Of a DNA stretch of 64,000 nucleotides, positions 7,186-16,194 are shown piece after piece (the stretch's first letter is position 1; every line of letters begins with the position of its first letter). The stretch comes from Vibrio sp. MEBiC08052 (GTDB taxonomy: Bacteria > Pseudomonadota > Gammaproteobacteria > Enterobacterales > Vibrionaceae): positions 285,217 through 349,216 of the forward strand of contig NZ_KQ947476.1 in assembly GCF_001506075.1 (NCBI RefSeq). Direction: 5' to 3'. The notes under the pieces were generated by a model, which was not told the origin of the DNA, did not search any database, and was given only the letters and a program-made list of their open reading frames with translations. The translations under genes were made by a program, and so were the position numbers.

Positions 7186-9609
7186 ATGTCAGTCCGACAA
7201 TCAGTATCACGTTCACTATTAACTATCCCTGTCTCTGTTTTGACCAAAAGTACGGTTGTCCCGGCCGATCCGATTGCTGATCATCATATTGATCTGGAGA
7301 AACCCATTGTCTATGCACTGCCGTTTCAATCGACCGTTGATCTGCTGACTTTGAAACAGCAGACAGAGAAACTAGGACTTCCGGACCCATTCCAACCTTT
7401 GGAAATCGATGGTAAAAAACTCACGCGTTATATTTTTATTGCGTCTCGGCCGACGTTGATCCGCAGTGATGAAGATGTGCCTAAAGGCTCCGTGACGCAA
7501 TTTACTGAGTTGCTCGCGTTACATCAGGCCAACCCTGAGCTGGATATTCAGTTACTGCCAACTTCGGTGCTTTGGGGCAGAAAACCCGGCAAGGAAAATC
7601 AGAGTAAAGCTTATCTGGAACCGATGAACGGGCCACAAAAGGCCAAGGCAGTATTGCTGTCCGGCAGAGATTGCTTAGTCCGTTTCAGTCCCGTTGTTTC
7701 TTTGCGCTATATGGCAGATAGCCACGGCACGGATGCAGCCATTGCCCATAAAGTTGCGCGGGTTGCCCGGATTCATTTTTCACGCCAGAAACTGGCCGCC
7801 TCCGGGCCACAACTGCCGGAGCGTGAAGTCTTGCTGCAACGTCTGATGCACTCACAAGCCATTCGTCATGCCATCAATGACGAAGTGAAAACCAAAAATA
7901 TTTCGCAGAAAAAAGCACAGAAAGAAGCCCTGAAAATATTGGACGAGATCGCAGCGAACTTCTCCTACTCTCTCGTGCGCAAAAGTGATCGCTTGCTGAA
8001 ATGGCTCTGGAACCGGATTTATCAGGGAATTAATGTGCATAATGCGGCGCGTGTGCGTCGTCTGGCTCAGGACGGACATGAAATCGTCTATGTTCCCTGC
8101 CACCGAAGTCATATGGACTACCTGTTATTGTCCTATGTGCTGTATCACGAAGGGATGGTTCCCCCTCATATTGCTGCGGGTCTGAATCTGAACTTTTTCC
8201 CGGCAGGTCCTTTGTTCCGCCGCGGCGGAGCATTCTTTATCCGCCGCAGTTTTAAAGGCAACAAGCTCTATTCGACCATTTTCCGCGAATATCTGGCGGA
8301 CTTGTTCGCGAAAGGCTACTCCGTTGAGTATTTCAGCGAAGGGGGACGCTCACGCACAGGACGTTTGCTCCCTGCTAAAACCGGGATGCTGGCCATGACG
8401 ATTCAAGCCATGTTGCGAGGTCTCAACCGACCCGTCACGCTGGTGCCGGTGTACATTGGCTATGAACATGTCATGGAAGTCTCAACCTATGCCAAAGAAC
8501 TGCGCGGCAAGCAGAAAGAGAAAGAAAATGCCGGTCTGGTGATCAGAACCATTCGTAAACTGAAGAACTTCGGCCAAGGTTATGTCAACTTTGGCGAGCC
8601 TATCCTGCTCAATCAGTTTTTGAATGAGGAAGTGCCCGACTGGACCAAAGATATTGATCGAGTCGGCAACAGTCGTCCTCAATGGATCACACCGCTTGTC
8701 AATCAGCTGGCAACCAAGATGATGACCCGCATCAATGATGCCGCAGCAGCGAATGCCATGACATTATGTGCGACCGCACTGCTCGCTTCTCGTCAGCGTG
8801 CGCTTGCCCGCGAAAACTTGATCAAACAGATCGACTGTTATCTTGATCTGCTGCGCAATGTCCCTTACTCGGAAACAATGACCGTCCCGACCGATAGTGC
8901 AGCGTCATTGGTTCGTCATGCGACATCTCTCGATAAGTTTTTGATCGAATCCGATAGTATCGGTGAAATTATCTCACTGGATCGCCACCAATCAATTCTC
9001 ATGACTTACTATCGCAACAACATTATTCATCTGTTGGCGTTGCCGTCACTGATTGCTCAGATATTGGTGAGTCACCAATCTCTGTCGCTCGATACGCTGC
9101 GCAATTATGTGACGCTCATCTATCCGTTCATCCAGCAAGAACTGTTTCTGAGTTATCAACCGGAAGCACTCAATGAACATATTGATGCTTACCTGCGCGA
9201 ATTGCAGCGTCAGGAATTAATCCAATGTGAAGATGAAACGGTATCAATTAATCCGGCCAGAACACAAGTGCTCATCTTACTCGGCAGAACGATTTCCGAA
9301 ACTCTACAGCGTTATGCGATTACGTTAAATTTACTGGTCTCGACACCGGATATGGGTAAAAGCGAACTCGAAAAAAATAGTCAGGAAATCGCCCGCCGTC
9401 TGGGACGCCTCCATGGGATTAATGCGCCGGAGTTTTTTGATAAAGGCGTATTTACGGCCTTAATGACCACGCTGAAACAACAAGGTTATCTCAATCATGA
9501 TCAACAACTCTGTGCGGAAAAGTGTCAGCAACTGTCTGAACTGATGTTCACGTTGCTCTATCCTGAAATCCGCCTAACGATCAGAGAAAGTATCTACCTG
9601 ATTGAGTAA
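7186..9609 (+). CDS. plsB: Glycerol-3-phosphate acyltransferase
   Basis: Membrane-associated enzyme that acylates sn-glycerol 3-phosphate, the first step of phospholipid synthesis. From the ATG at 7186 the protein has 807 residues, the same length as E. coli PlsB; an in-frame GTG at 7135 would add 17 unsupported residues. The catalytic HX4D motif is HRSHMD with His306 and Asp311, and the GGRSRTGR substrate-binding motif follows. A strong terminator follows the gene. Confidence 0.96.
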   Translation: MSVRQSVSRSLLTIPVSVLTKSTVVPADPIADHHIDLEKPIVYALPFQSTVDLLTLKQQTEKLGLPDPFQPLEIDGKKLTRYIFIASRPTLIRSDEDVPKGSVTQFTELLALHQANPELDIQLLPTSVLWGRKPGKENQSKAYLEPMNGPQKAKAVLLSGRDCLVRFSPVVSLRYMADSHGTDAAIAHKVARVARIHFSRQKLAASGPQLPEREVLLQRLMHSQAIRHAINDEVKTKNISQKKAQKEALKILDEIAANFSYSLVRKSDRLLKWLWNRIYQGINVHNAARVRRLAQDGHEIVYVPCHRSHMDYLLLSYVLYHEGMVPPHIAAGLNLNFFPAGPLFRRGGAFFIRRSFKGNKLYSTIFREYLADLFAKGYSVEYFSEGGRSRTGRLLPAKTGMLAMTIQAMLRGLNRPVTLVPVYIGYEHVMEVSTYAKELRGKQKEKENAGLVIRTIRKLKNFGQGYVNFGEPILLNQFLNEEVPDWTKDIDRVGNSRPQWITPLVNQLATKMMTRINDAAAANAMTLCATALLASRQRALARENLIKQIDCYLDLLRNVPYSETMTVPTDSAASLVRHATSLDKFLIESDSIGEIISLDRHQSILMTYYRNNIIHLLALPSLIAQILVSHQSLSLDTLRNYVTLIYPFIQQELFLSYQPEALNEHIDAYLRELQRQELIQCEDETVSINPARTQVLILLGRTISETLQRYAITLNLLVSTPDMGKSELEKNSQEIARRLGRLHGINAPEFFDKGVFTALMTTLKQQGYLNHDQQLCAEKCQQLSELMFTLLYPEIRLTIRESIYLIE

Positions 9610-9637
9610 AACAGTTTCGTTTTGATTTATCCGGGCA

Positions 9638-9671
9638 AAAAGAAACGGCATCAAATGATGCCGTTTCTTTT
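9638..9671. terminator. Bidirectional terminator between plsB and ubiA
   Basis: A 16-bp stem (9638-9653 with 9656-9671) around a two-base AA loop has A- and T-rich arms at its ends. It can terminate plsB rightward and ubiA leftward, since the two genes converge. Confidence 0.9.
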
Positions 9672-9690
9672 ATCGCGATTCATTCACGGC

Positions 9691-10551
9691 TCAATTGGAC
9701 GACATGGAAACCAACAAACCTGCGGCAATCACCATACCGACATAATTGTTGTTCAAGAAAGCGTGTAGACACAGAGTTCGCTGCCGATGTCGAATTAAAT
9801 GCTGTTGATAAACAAATAATCCGCTCACGATCAGCACACTCCAATAAAATGCTGCACTCAACTGATACATCACACCGACGCCAATCAGCATCAGTAACGT
9901 GATCAGTTGAAGAATACCAATAATCAGCTTATCAAAGCGGCCAAACAGAATGGCGGTTGACTTCACGCCGATCTTTAAATCATCTTCCCGATCTGCCATC
10001 GCATACTGCGTATCATAAGCAACCGTCCAGACCGAGTTAATCAGAAAAATAAACCAGACCACTCCCGGTAAGCTATTGGACTGTGCCGCCCAGGCCATCG
10101 GAATCGCCCAGCTGAAAGCCAGTGCCAGAAAGACTTGAGGTAAATGTGTGTAACGTTTCATGAAAGGATAAACAAACGCCAATACAATCGCCGCAAAAGA
10201 GAGCTGGATAGTGAGTTTATTCATCGTCAGCACCAACGCAAACGAGAACAACGACAGAATAAGAAATAAGCCGACCGCCTCTTTCTCAGTCACTAGACCG
10301 GCCGGTAAAGGACGCATGTGAGTTCTCTGCACATGCCCGTCAACATGACGATCGGCAAAATCATTAATCACACAGCCGGCAGAACGCATTAAGACAACCC
10401 CAAGCGCAAAGACCAGCAGAACATTCAAATCCGGAATACCTTCGGCTGCAAGAATCAATGCCCATAACGTCGGCCATAACAACAGCAAAGAACCAATGGG
10501 ACGATCCATTCGCATCAATTGCCAGTATGCTTTTGCCTTTGATACAGTCAT
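9691..10551 (-). CDS. ubiA: 4-hydroxybenzoate octaprenyltransferase
   Basis: Inner-membrane prenyltransferase that attaches the polyprenyl tail to 4-hydroxybenzoate in ubiquinone synthesis. The 286-residue protein has the Asp-rich motif NDFADRHVD and the second one, DREDDLKIGVKST, within about eight membrane helices. The ATG at 10551 has GGAG upstream and overlaps the ubiC stop as ATGA, implying coupled translation with the enzyme that makes its substrate. Confidence 0.95.
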   Translation of the reverse strand: MTVSKAKAYWQLMRMDRPIGSLLLLWPTLWALILAAEGIPDLNVLLVFALGVVLMRSAGCVINDFADRHVDGHVQRTHMRPLPAGLVTEKEAVGLFLILSLFSFALVLTMNKLTIQLSFAAIVLAFVYPFMKRYTHLPQVFLALAFSWAIPMAWAAQSNSLPGVVWFIFLINSVWTVAYDTQYAMADREDDLKIGVKSTAILFGRFDKLIIGILQLITLLMLIGVGVMYQLSAAFYWSVLIVSGLFVYQQHLIRHRQRTLCLHAFLNNNYVGMVIAAGLLVSMSSN

Positions 10552-11093
10552 TCTTTGTTCTCCTTCACATACACGGGGGCGTCCGGTAAAAATAGTTCGG
10601 TGACCAGCATAGGTTGATGCGCCATCCATAGCCTTGAGCGACGCGCCCACAATACGCCATCTTCGGTGTCTACTTTTGCGACCTGCAGCTCATCTCGCTG
10701 AACATCCTCAGACTGAAAGACAAAATCCCCAAGTGAACTCGCTCCCAATTGAAAGATAGGATTCGACAAGTCACTATTGTCCAGTTGCGGAATCAGCGTG
10801 TGACCAATGACCCATGGTGTTTCGTCACCCGACAGTAGCACTTGACGAACCAGACATCGTTGAGACGAACACAATAAGTCTTGTTCTTGCGTCGAGAGCC
10901 ATGTCATCGCTTCCCAGTCATGCCGGAGCACCTCAACGGATAGCACCTGACAATAGTTTTTCATCAACTGGGAAAGCGATCCCTGTTCTTGTAACCATTG
11001 TCTAATCTTTGGCGTCGGAAAATAAAAATTTTCGCATTTTTGCCAGATTATCTGGTTTAATAGCGATAGATAAGGCGAAACTGATTGATGCAT
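10548..11093 (-). CDS. ubiC: Chorismate pyruvate-lyase
   Basis: A 181-residue cytoplasmic enzyme that releases pyruvate from chorismate to give 4-hydroxybenzoate, the first committed ubiquinone step. The segments VRQVLL (Arg) and the C-terminal WARRSRLWMAHQPMLVTELFLPDAP with its conserved Glu match the family. It is first in the ubiC-ubiA operon. No clear ribosome binding site precedes the ATG. Confidence 0.9.
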   Translation of the reverse strand: MHQSVSPYLSLLNQIIWQKCENFYFPTPKIRQWLQEQGSLSQLMKNYCQVLSVEVLRHDWEAMTWLSTQEQDLLCSSQRCLVRQVLLSGDETPWVIGHTLIPQLDNSDLSNPIFQLGASSLGDFVFQSEDVQRDELQVAKVDTEDGVLWARRSRLWMAHQPMLVTELFLPDAPVYVKENKE

Positions 11094-11259
11094 ACTACTA
11101 TTTTATGTGAATGCCTTTGTGATTGCATAATATCCTGATTAGGATATTGTTTTGAAGCGAATGTCGAAGGCTGTCAACTTTGTTATCAATGGGTAAACTA
11201 TTGTAACAAGACTAGAGCGATTCGAATATCATCAACCTTTGTCAGATTATAACATTATT

Positions 11260-11670
11260 ATGCTGAAACGTTATTTAGCCCTCATCATTCTCATGACAGG
11301 CATGCTTTCTGTCTCTCTTAGCAACGCAGCTGAAGATTCAGGCGCACCTAAACTTGCCTATTTTACGTTGGAGCCTGATTTAACCACCAATTTCTTTACC
11401 AAAGGGAAAGAGCTTGGATACATTCAAGTCCGTATCGAGATTATGGTCGCCAATAATTCGGATCTGCCTCTCATCGAAAAGAATCAGCCACTGATTCGCG
11501 ATACGGTGGTCGAGCTGATGGGGAAACAGACCGCTGATACGATTCGCTCCCTTGCGGGAAGAGAAGATTTGAGAAAAACATTGGTTAAGAGAATCAATGA
11601 CTTACTACTGCCGGAGACGGGGCGTCCCATCGTCGCTGATTTGCTATTCACTAAGTATATTTATCAGTAA
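11260..11670 (+). CDS. FliL-like periplasmic protein
   Basis: The 136-residue product has a cleavable signal peptide (hydrophobic core LALIILMTGMLSVSL, predicted cleavage near SNA-A). A short FliL-type domain follows, with YFTLEPDLTTNF, a strand-rich region and the closing DLLFTKYIYQ. Vibrios carry such a paralogue divergent from ubiC; it is unlinked to flagellar genes here. The ATG at 11260 is chosen because it starts a proper signal peptide. The exact role is unknown. Confidence 0.75.
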   Translation: MLKRYLALIILMTGMLSVSLSNAAEDSGAPKLAYFTLEPDLTTNFFTKGKELGYIQVRIEIMVANNSDLPLIEKNQPLIRDTVVELMGKQTADTIRSLAGREDLRKTLVKRINDLLLPETGRPIVADLLFTKYIYQ

Positions 11671-11705
11671 ACGCCTTTTGACAACTGCACGGGGTGCTTG
11701 AAAAG

Positions 11706-11732
11706 AGGCCGTCTACTGACAAGAGACGGCCT
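11706..11732 (-). terminator. Terminator between the FliL-like gene and glpG
   Basis: AGGCCGTCT (11706-11714) pairs with AGACGGCCT (11724-11732) across a nine-base loop. On the reverse strand the stem is followed by CTTTT, so it best serves the glpEG transcript. Confidence 0.75.
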
Positions 11733-11750
11733 GTCCGGAACAAGATTTTC

Positions 11751-12587
11751 CTACACGTTTGCCGGGGCACGCTTAGATTCATACAGTCCGAGTCCCATGC
11801 CGATCAGTAATCCGGCAACGTGAGCACTATTGGCAATTGGCATAAACGGTTGCACAAAAGCAATTACTAACCAGATCAGCATAAAACCGAGTAACGGTTT
11901 CTGTATTGATAATCCCAGTTCAGGCCGCTTCCAGCCGAATATCCAAATAAAACCGACCAGCGCATAAACCACACCGGATAATCCGCCAAACCCCGGACCA
12001 TCACTCCAATACTGTACAATCCCTGAACCGGCTGAGGATAACACCAATAAATTAATCAGTTTCAAGGCACCCAGACGTTTTTCGAGATCGCCCCCCAGAT
12101 ACCACCACCACAACAGGTTAAATATGATATGGAGTACAGAAAAATGCAGAAAAGCCGGCGTGACCCAACGCCAGATTTCCCAAGCTTGACTCTGAGAGGT
12201 GGGGAAATGGAGCAGATTGAACATCGTTTGTTGTAATCCAAACATCTGAAGTACGAAAACAGCAATACACAGCAGCATCACCCCCAATGTCATGTAACCG
12301 GCTTTGGCGTAAAACAGTTGTAAAACACTCGGAGAGCTGTATCGAAATGAGGTTTTTTGTCTGCCGTCAGTCTCCCAGGATGCCGCACGATATTTCGGAT
12401 CTTCAGGATGTGCTAAAAACTGCTTCAGTTCGGTTTCTGCTTCATGCAAGTTTTCATCTTTGATTAACCATAAACAGAATGTTGCTTCTGCTTCCGGCAT
12501 CATCATAATCTCTATATGCTTTAAAGCCATATAGTCAATGAATGCCTGCCCCAAACGAGGATTATCGATCGTAATCAGACGCATCAT
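11751..12587 (-). CDS. glpG: GlpG, rhomboid intramembrane serine protease
   Basis: The 278-residue protein has a cytoplasmic N-terminal domain and six membrane helices. The catalytic dyad is visible as Ser204 in GGLSGVVYAL and His256 in NSAHVAGL; the HILFNLLWWWYLGG-type helix 2 segment is present as HIIFNLLWWWYLGG. It cleaves membrane proteins within the bilayer. It lies downstream of glpE, a conserved pairing; the rest of the glp regulon is not nearby. Confidence 0.95.
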   Translation of the reverse strand: MMRLITIDNPRLGQAFIDYMALKHIEIMMMPEAEATFCLWLIKDENLHEAETELKQFLAHPEDPKYRAASWETDGRQKTSFRYSSPSVLQLFYAKAGYMTLGVMLLCIAVFVLQMFGLQQTMFNLLHFPTSQSQAWEIWRWVTPAFLHFSVLHIIFNLLWWWYLGGDLEKRLGALKLINLLVLSSAGSGIVQYWSDGPGFGGLSGVVYALVGFIWIFGWKRPELGLSIQKPLLGFMLIWLVIAFVQPFMPIANSAHVAGLLIGMGLGLYESKRAPANV

Positions 12588-12675
12588 ATCTCTGTCTCTT
12601 CTTCGTCGAATAGTGGGAACATTAGATGATTCACAACGTCATATGCTCACATGGTCGTAGAGAGCACTGATATTA

Positions 12676-12996
12676 TCATAACGATGAAATCGGTAAATTC
12701 GCCCGATGCCACGCTTCAAAACCACCATCAATACTGTATACCGCTTCAAATCCCTGATTAATCAGATATTGTGCTGCACCCTGACTACTAACCCCGTGAT
12801 AACACATCACCAGCACCGGGTGATCATAATCAACATCGGTCATAAACTGACTGATCGTATCGTTGGTCAGGTGAAACGCAGATTCAGCATGAGCGACAGC
12901 AAATGACTGAGGATCGCGAATATCGACTAACGTTGCCCCCTGCTCTTGCATCATGTTCAGAGCCCTCTGAACATCAATATGTTGAAATTGCTCCAT
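12676..12996 (-). CDS. glpE: GlpE, single-domain rhodanese (thiosulfate sulfurtransferase)
   Basis: A 106-residue rhodanese whose active-site loop CYHGVSS starts at Cys65, the same number as in E. coli GlpE. It transfers sulfane sulfur from thiosulfate to cyanide or thioredoxin in vitro. It is followed by glpG after 88 bases and is preceded by the DnaA-box-rich interval 12997-13350. Confidence 0.95.
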   Translation of the reverse strand: MEQFQHIDVQRALNMMQEQGATLVDIRDPQSFAVAHAESAFHLTNDTISQFMTDVDYDHPVLVMCYHGVSSQGAAQYLINQGFEAVYSIDGGFEAWHRANLPISSL

Positions 12997-13092
12997 GATT
13001 TATCACTCCCGCACTCTATCGGTGAACACTTCTATCCGTGGACACCATTGTAACCTATTCAAGGTCCTATCAGTACAATCGAATCACAAGGG

Positions 13093-13309
13093 TTATCCAC
13101 GATTGATTGTTTTTGCGCCATCAGTGGATAAAGCTGTGAATTGTGTTGATAAAGTAGTCAGACTTAAAATGATCCACAATATGTAGTGATGATCTTTATT
13201 TTATTGTGTGTAAATCTTTTGATATCCCCAAGCTGAACAATCTGTTCAGCGCTTGCTAATGACGACTCATACACTGAAAGTAAATCATTTAAACACAGAC
13301 TTATCCACA
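13093..13309. promoter_or_regulatory. Cluster of DnaA-box-like sites between glpE and rpoH
   Basis: Five 9-mers match TTATCCACA with zero or one mismatch: 13093-13101 (+), 13123-13131 (-), 13144-13152 (-), 13170-13178 (+) and an exact box at 13301-13309 (+). The interval 12997-13410 holds no gene I can support. The cluster sits upstream of glpEG and downstream of rpoH, so it could regulate glpEG or act as a DnaA titration or reactivation locus; both are inference. Confidence 0.5.
13232..13250. promoter_or_regulatory. Inverted repeat within the glpE-rpoH interval
   Basis: GCTGAACA (13232-13239) and TGTTCAGC (13243-13250) form a perfect 8-bp inverted repeat with a three-base spacer, lying between the DnaA-box-like sites. 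No T-run follows. It may be an operator half-site pair; the regulator is unknown. Confidence 0.35.
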
Positions 13310-13351
13310 AGCAGATGTAGGCATCACCGCACTGGTTTGGATCAAAAATAA

Positions 13352-13378
13352 AAACCGGGATCGCTGGGATCCCGGTTT
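13352..13378 (-). terminator. Terminator of rpoH
   Basis: An 11-bp GC-rich stem (13352-13362 with 13368-13378) has a five-base loop. On the reverse strand it is followed by TTTTTATTTTTGAT. It lies 33 bases after the rpoH stop. Confidence 0.9.
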
Positions 13379-13410
13379 CTAAATTTGATTTGGCTGAGAA
13401 AAATGTCTTT

Positions 13411-14265
13411 CTACATTTCTCCGACAGCCTCCTTCAGCTTTTTCATGGCATTTTTTTCCAGCTGACGAATACGTTCAGCAGATACACCATAATTATCGGC
13501 TAAATCTTGTAACGTCGCTTTGGGCTCATCCAACCAACGAGACCGGACAATATGCTGGCTACGCTCATCCAAGCTCGATATCGCTAACGACAGACGATGA
13601 TTGGTATGTTGTTCCCAGTTGGTGCTTTCCAGATTTTCAGCAATATCCGAATTTTTATCTTCGAGATAAAGTACCGGTGCTGAAGCTGCATTACCTTCGT
13701 CATCATCAGCGGTCATATCGAAGGTTGCATCCTGAGCAGCCAAACGAGATTCCATTTCCCGAACTTCCGACGGTTCAACACCCAACTCTTTCGCCACAGT
13801 TTCAACTTCACTATGGTTAAACCAACCTAGGCGCTTTTTCGACTTTCTTAAATTAAAGAACAGTTTGCGTTGCGCTTTCGTCGTTGCAATTTTGACGATG
13901 CGCCAGTTACGCAGAACATATTCATGGATTTCAGCCTTAATCCAGTGCACGGCAAAAGAGACCAGACGAACACCAACTTCAGGATTAAAGCGCTTGACTG
14001 CTTTCATCAAGCCGATATTGCCTTCCTGAACCAGATCTGCCATCGGCAATCCATAACCGGAATAACCGCGAGCAATATGAACGACGAAACGAAGATGCGA
14101 CAGAATCAAACCTTTCGCGGCTTCAATTTCACCTTTGTAATGTAGTCGTTCCGCAAGCTCATGTTCTTCTGCTGCGCTCAGCATCGGATAACTATTCACA
14201 GATCGGATATAGCTGTCCAGGCTATCTTGTGTCACAACTGCCATTGGATACGTATGGTTTGTCAT
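13411..14265 (-). CDS. rpoH: RpoH, heat-shock sigma factor (sigma-32)
   Basis: Directs RNA polymerase to heat-shock promoters. The 284-residue protein has sigma region 2 (GLPMADLVQEGNIGLMKAVKRF), the RpoH-specific box QRKLFFNLR (132-140) and the region 4 helix-turn-helix near the C-terminus (TLQDLADNYGVSAERIRQLEKNAM). GAGGAA precedes the ATG. It follows ftsX after 176 bases, the conserved ftsYEX-rpoH order. The 5' leader could fold as a thermosensor as in E. coli, which I did not model. Confidence 0.97.
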   Translation of the reverse strand: MTNHTYPMAVVTQDSLDSYIRSVNSYPMLSAAEEHELAERLHYKGEIEAAKGLILSHLRFVVHIARGYSGYGLPMADLVQEGNIGLMKAVKRFNPEVGVRLVSFAVHWIKAEIHEYVLRNWRIVKIATTKAQRKLFFNLRKSKKRLGWFNHSEVETVAKELGVEPSEVREMESRLAAQDATFDMTADDDEGNAASAPVLYLEDKNSDIAENLESTNWEQHTNHRLSLAISSLDERSQHIVRSRWLDEPKATLQDLADNYGVSAERIRQLEKNAMKKLKEAVGEM

Positions 14266-14441
14266 TCAATTCCTCATCAATTTCTGATTAAGAGTGTACT
14301 CAACCTATTATTTTATTATGGGACTCTATCATCTTGTTGCTTACGAGTTAAGCCCAACAGATACAGATAAACAATTTTCTATCGGAAGTCAAGACCATAC
14401 TGTTACTCGCGACGAATCTCAGGAGATAAGACATATCTTTT

Positions 14442-15425
14442 CTACACAGGTTCAATTTCTTTCAAATGTCGCTGTGCAGATAACTTGGCCGCGATACAAC
14501 TGAGTAATGTACCGGCCATCAGGAGTAGCAAAGATTCATCCCAACCTAATCCTAAAAGACGGAACTGACTATCATAGAGAGCGGCCAGCTGACTCACGGC
14601 ACCATTGAACAATATAGTCAGAAAAGCCGTAAATAACCATGCACTGACTGAACCGAGAAAACCAAACCACATGCCGGAGTACAGATAAGGGCGCAGAATA
14701 AACACATCTGTCGCCCCGATAAGTTTCATGGTTTGAATTTCTTCTTTGTTGGCTAAGACATTAAAACGTAACGTATTGCCGACAATCAAGAAAACAGCGG
14801 CAAACATCAGTAATGACAAACTCACGACAACCATTGTCGCCAGATGTTTGATCGCATTCAAACGTGTCAGCCAATCTTCGTCAAGGCGTACATCCGTGAC
14901 ATTCTGCTCATGCTGAAGACTCTCGGCTAATTGCTTCACTTCGGATTGATTGGTCACCGCAGGCGTAATCACGATCACCCCGGGTAATGCATAATCATCC
15001 AGCAGACTAATCGCTTGTTCAAATCCTGCATGTTGGCTCATCTCGGCCAATCCTTGCTGCGGAGAAATGTATTCCACTTTCTGCACCGACGGACGCACTT
15101 CTATTTCGTCTTTCAGTACCATGACCCGGGCTTCCGGCGTGCCTTCGTCAAGATAAACGCTGATTTGCGAAGGGGTGGCAACATGGCTGGCAACCGAAGC
15201 AACGTTTTTACTCAGCAGATACAGGCAGGCTGGCATCGTTAAGGCCATCGAGATAACTGCCAATGTCAGTAAGTTCCCCATGGGTCTCTGCTGCCAAAGG
15301 GCCAGAAAAGACATCTTCGCTTGCTTGTAATGAATTGCCAGAAAGTGATCGCGGGGGGGGCGCTTTTGTTGTTCTCGTTTTTTCTTTGAATTGGAGGCGC
15401 GTTTGTTTTTCGGCTTAGTTGCCAT
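14442..15425 (-). CDS. ftsX: FtsX, cell-division ABC-like permease
   Basis: Partner of FtsE in the divisome; it relays ATP hydrolysis to periplasmic murein hydrolase activation. The 327-residue protein has a basic N-terminal tail, four membrane helices and a periplasmic loop between the first two. I chose the ATG at 15425, with GAGG nine bases upstream and inside the end of ftsE (11-base overlap). A run of eight G/C (about 15353-15360) lies in the codons of the basic tail. Confidence 0.95.
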   Translation of the reverse strand: MATKPKNKRASNSKKKREQQKRPPRDHFLAIHYKQAKMSFLALWQQRPMGNLLTLAVISMALTMPACLYLLSKNVASVASHVATPSQISVYLDEGTPEARVMVLKDEIEVRPSVQKVEYISPQQGLAEMSQHAGFEQAISLLDDYALPGVIVITPAVTNQSEVKQLAESLQHEQNVTDVRLDEDWLTRLNAIKHLATMVVVSLSLLMFAAVFLIVGNTLRFNVLANKEEIQTMKLIGATDVFILRPYLYSGMWFGFLGSVSAWLFTAFLTILFNGAVSQLAALYDSQFRLLGLGWDESLLLLMAGTLLSCIAAKLSAQRHLKEIEPV

Positions 15426-16089
15426 AATCTTCAACCTCGCTTAAGAAACCCTGATTTAACTCGAGATGACGATACATCGGACGGGAATTGACCAGATTAA
15501 TATCATGCGTGGCAAGGAGTATTGTCACACCTGCACGGTTGAATTCCTCAAACAAGCGAAGAATCCGGTTGGATAAATCAGGATCGAGATTACCGGTTGG
15601 TTCATCAGCCAGTAGCAATGTCGGCCGATTCACCACCGCTCTTGCTATTCCGACACGTTGCTGTTCTCCACCGGAAAGCTGACTCGGCAGGCAACGCATT
15701 TTATCCAGTAGCCCTGTTTTATCCAAAGCCGCCGAGACTCGTCTTTTGATCTCATTTTCAGAGATAGATTCAATGCGCATCGGCAGTGCCACGTTATCGA
15801 AAACACTACGATCCATTAGCAACCGATGCTCTTGAAATACAATGCCGATGTTACGACGTAAAAACGGAATATCCTGATTCGGAATGCGTGTGATATCGTG
15901 GCCGTTAAAATGAATCCGCCCGTCAGTCGGCCGTTCGATAGCACAAATCAATTTCAGTAATGTACTTTTCCCGGCACCTGAATGCCCACCAACAAATGCC
16001 ATTTCCCCACGACGGAGGTGGAATTCGACTTTTTGTAAGGCTTGTCGTCCTCCTCGATAGGCTTTACTCACTTGCTGAAATCTGATCAC
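15415..16089 (-). CDS. ftsE: FtsE, cell-division ATP-binding protein
   Basis: ABC ATPase of the FtsEX complex. The 224-residue protein has Walker A GGHSGAGKST (34-43), the signature LSGGEQQRVGIARA and Walker B LLLADEPTGNLDP. It lies between ftsY and ftsX and overlaps ftsX by 11 bases. Confidence 0.96.
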   Translation of the reverse strand: MIRFQQVSKAYRGGRQALQKVEFHLRRGEMAFVGGHSGAGKSTLLKLICAIERPTDGRIHFNGHDITRIPNQDIPFLRRNIGIVFQEHRLLMDRSVFDNVALPMRIESISENEIKRRVSAALDKTGLLDKMRCLPSQLSGGEQQRVGIARAVVNRPTLLLADEPTGNLDPDLSNRILRLFEEFNRAGVTILLATHDINLVNSRPMYRHLELNQGFLSEVEDYGN

Positions 16090-16194
16090 TCGCTATCCCC
16101 TTCCTCAAGCATAATCCATGTTTATTCCGCCTAAATACTGCCTTTGCTACAGTCAGTTTCGCAGTCACCGTCTGAACGATTTATCTCACTGCGG

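Noticed and set aside
13232..13250. LexA box
   Set aside because: The inverted repeat CTGAACA-N3-TGTTCAG does not fit CTGT-N8-ACAG; it is kept only as an unassigned inverted repeat.
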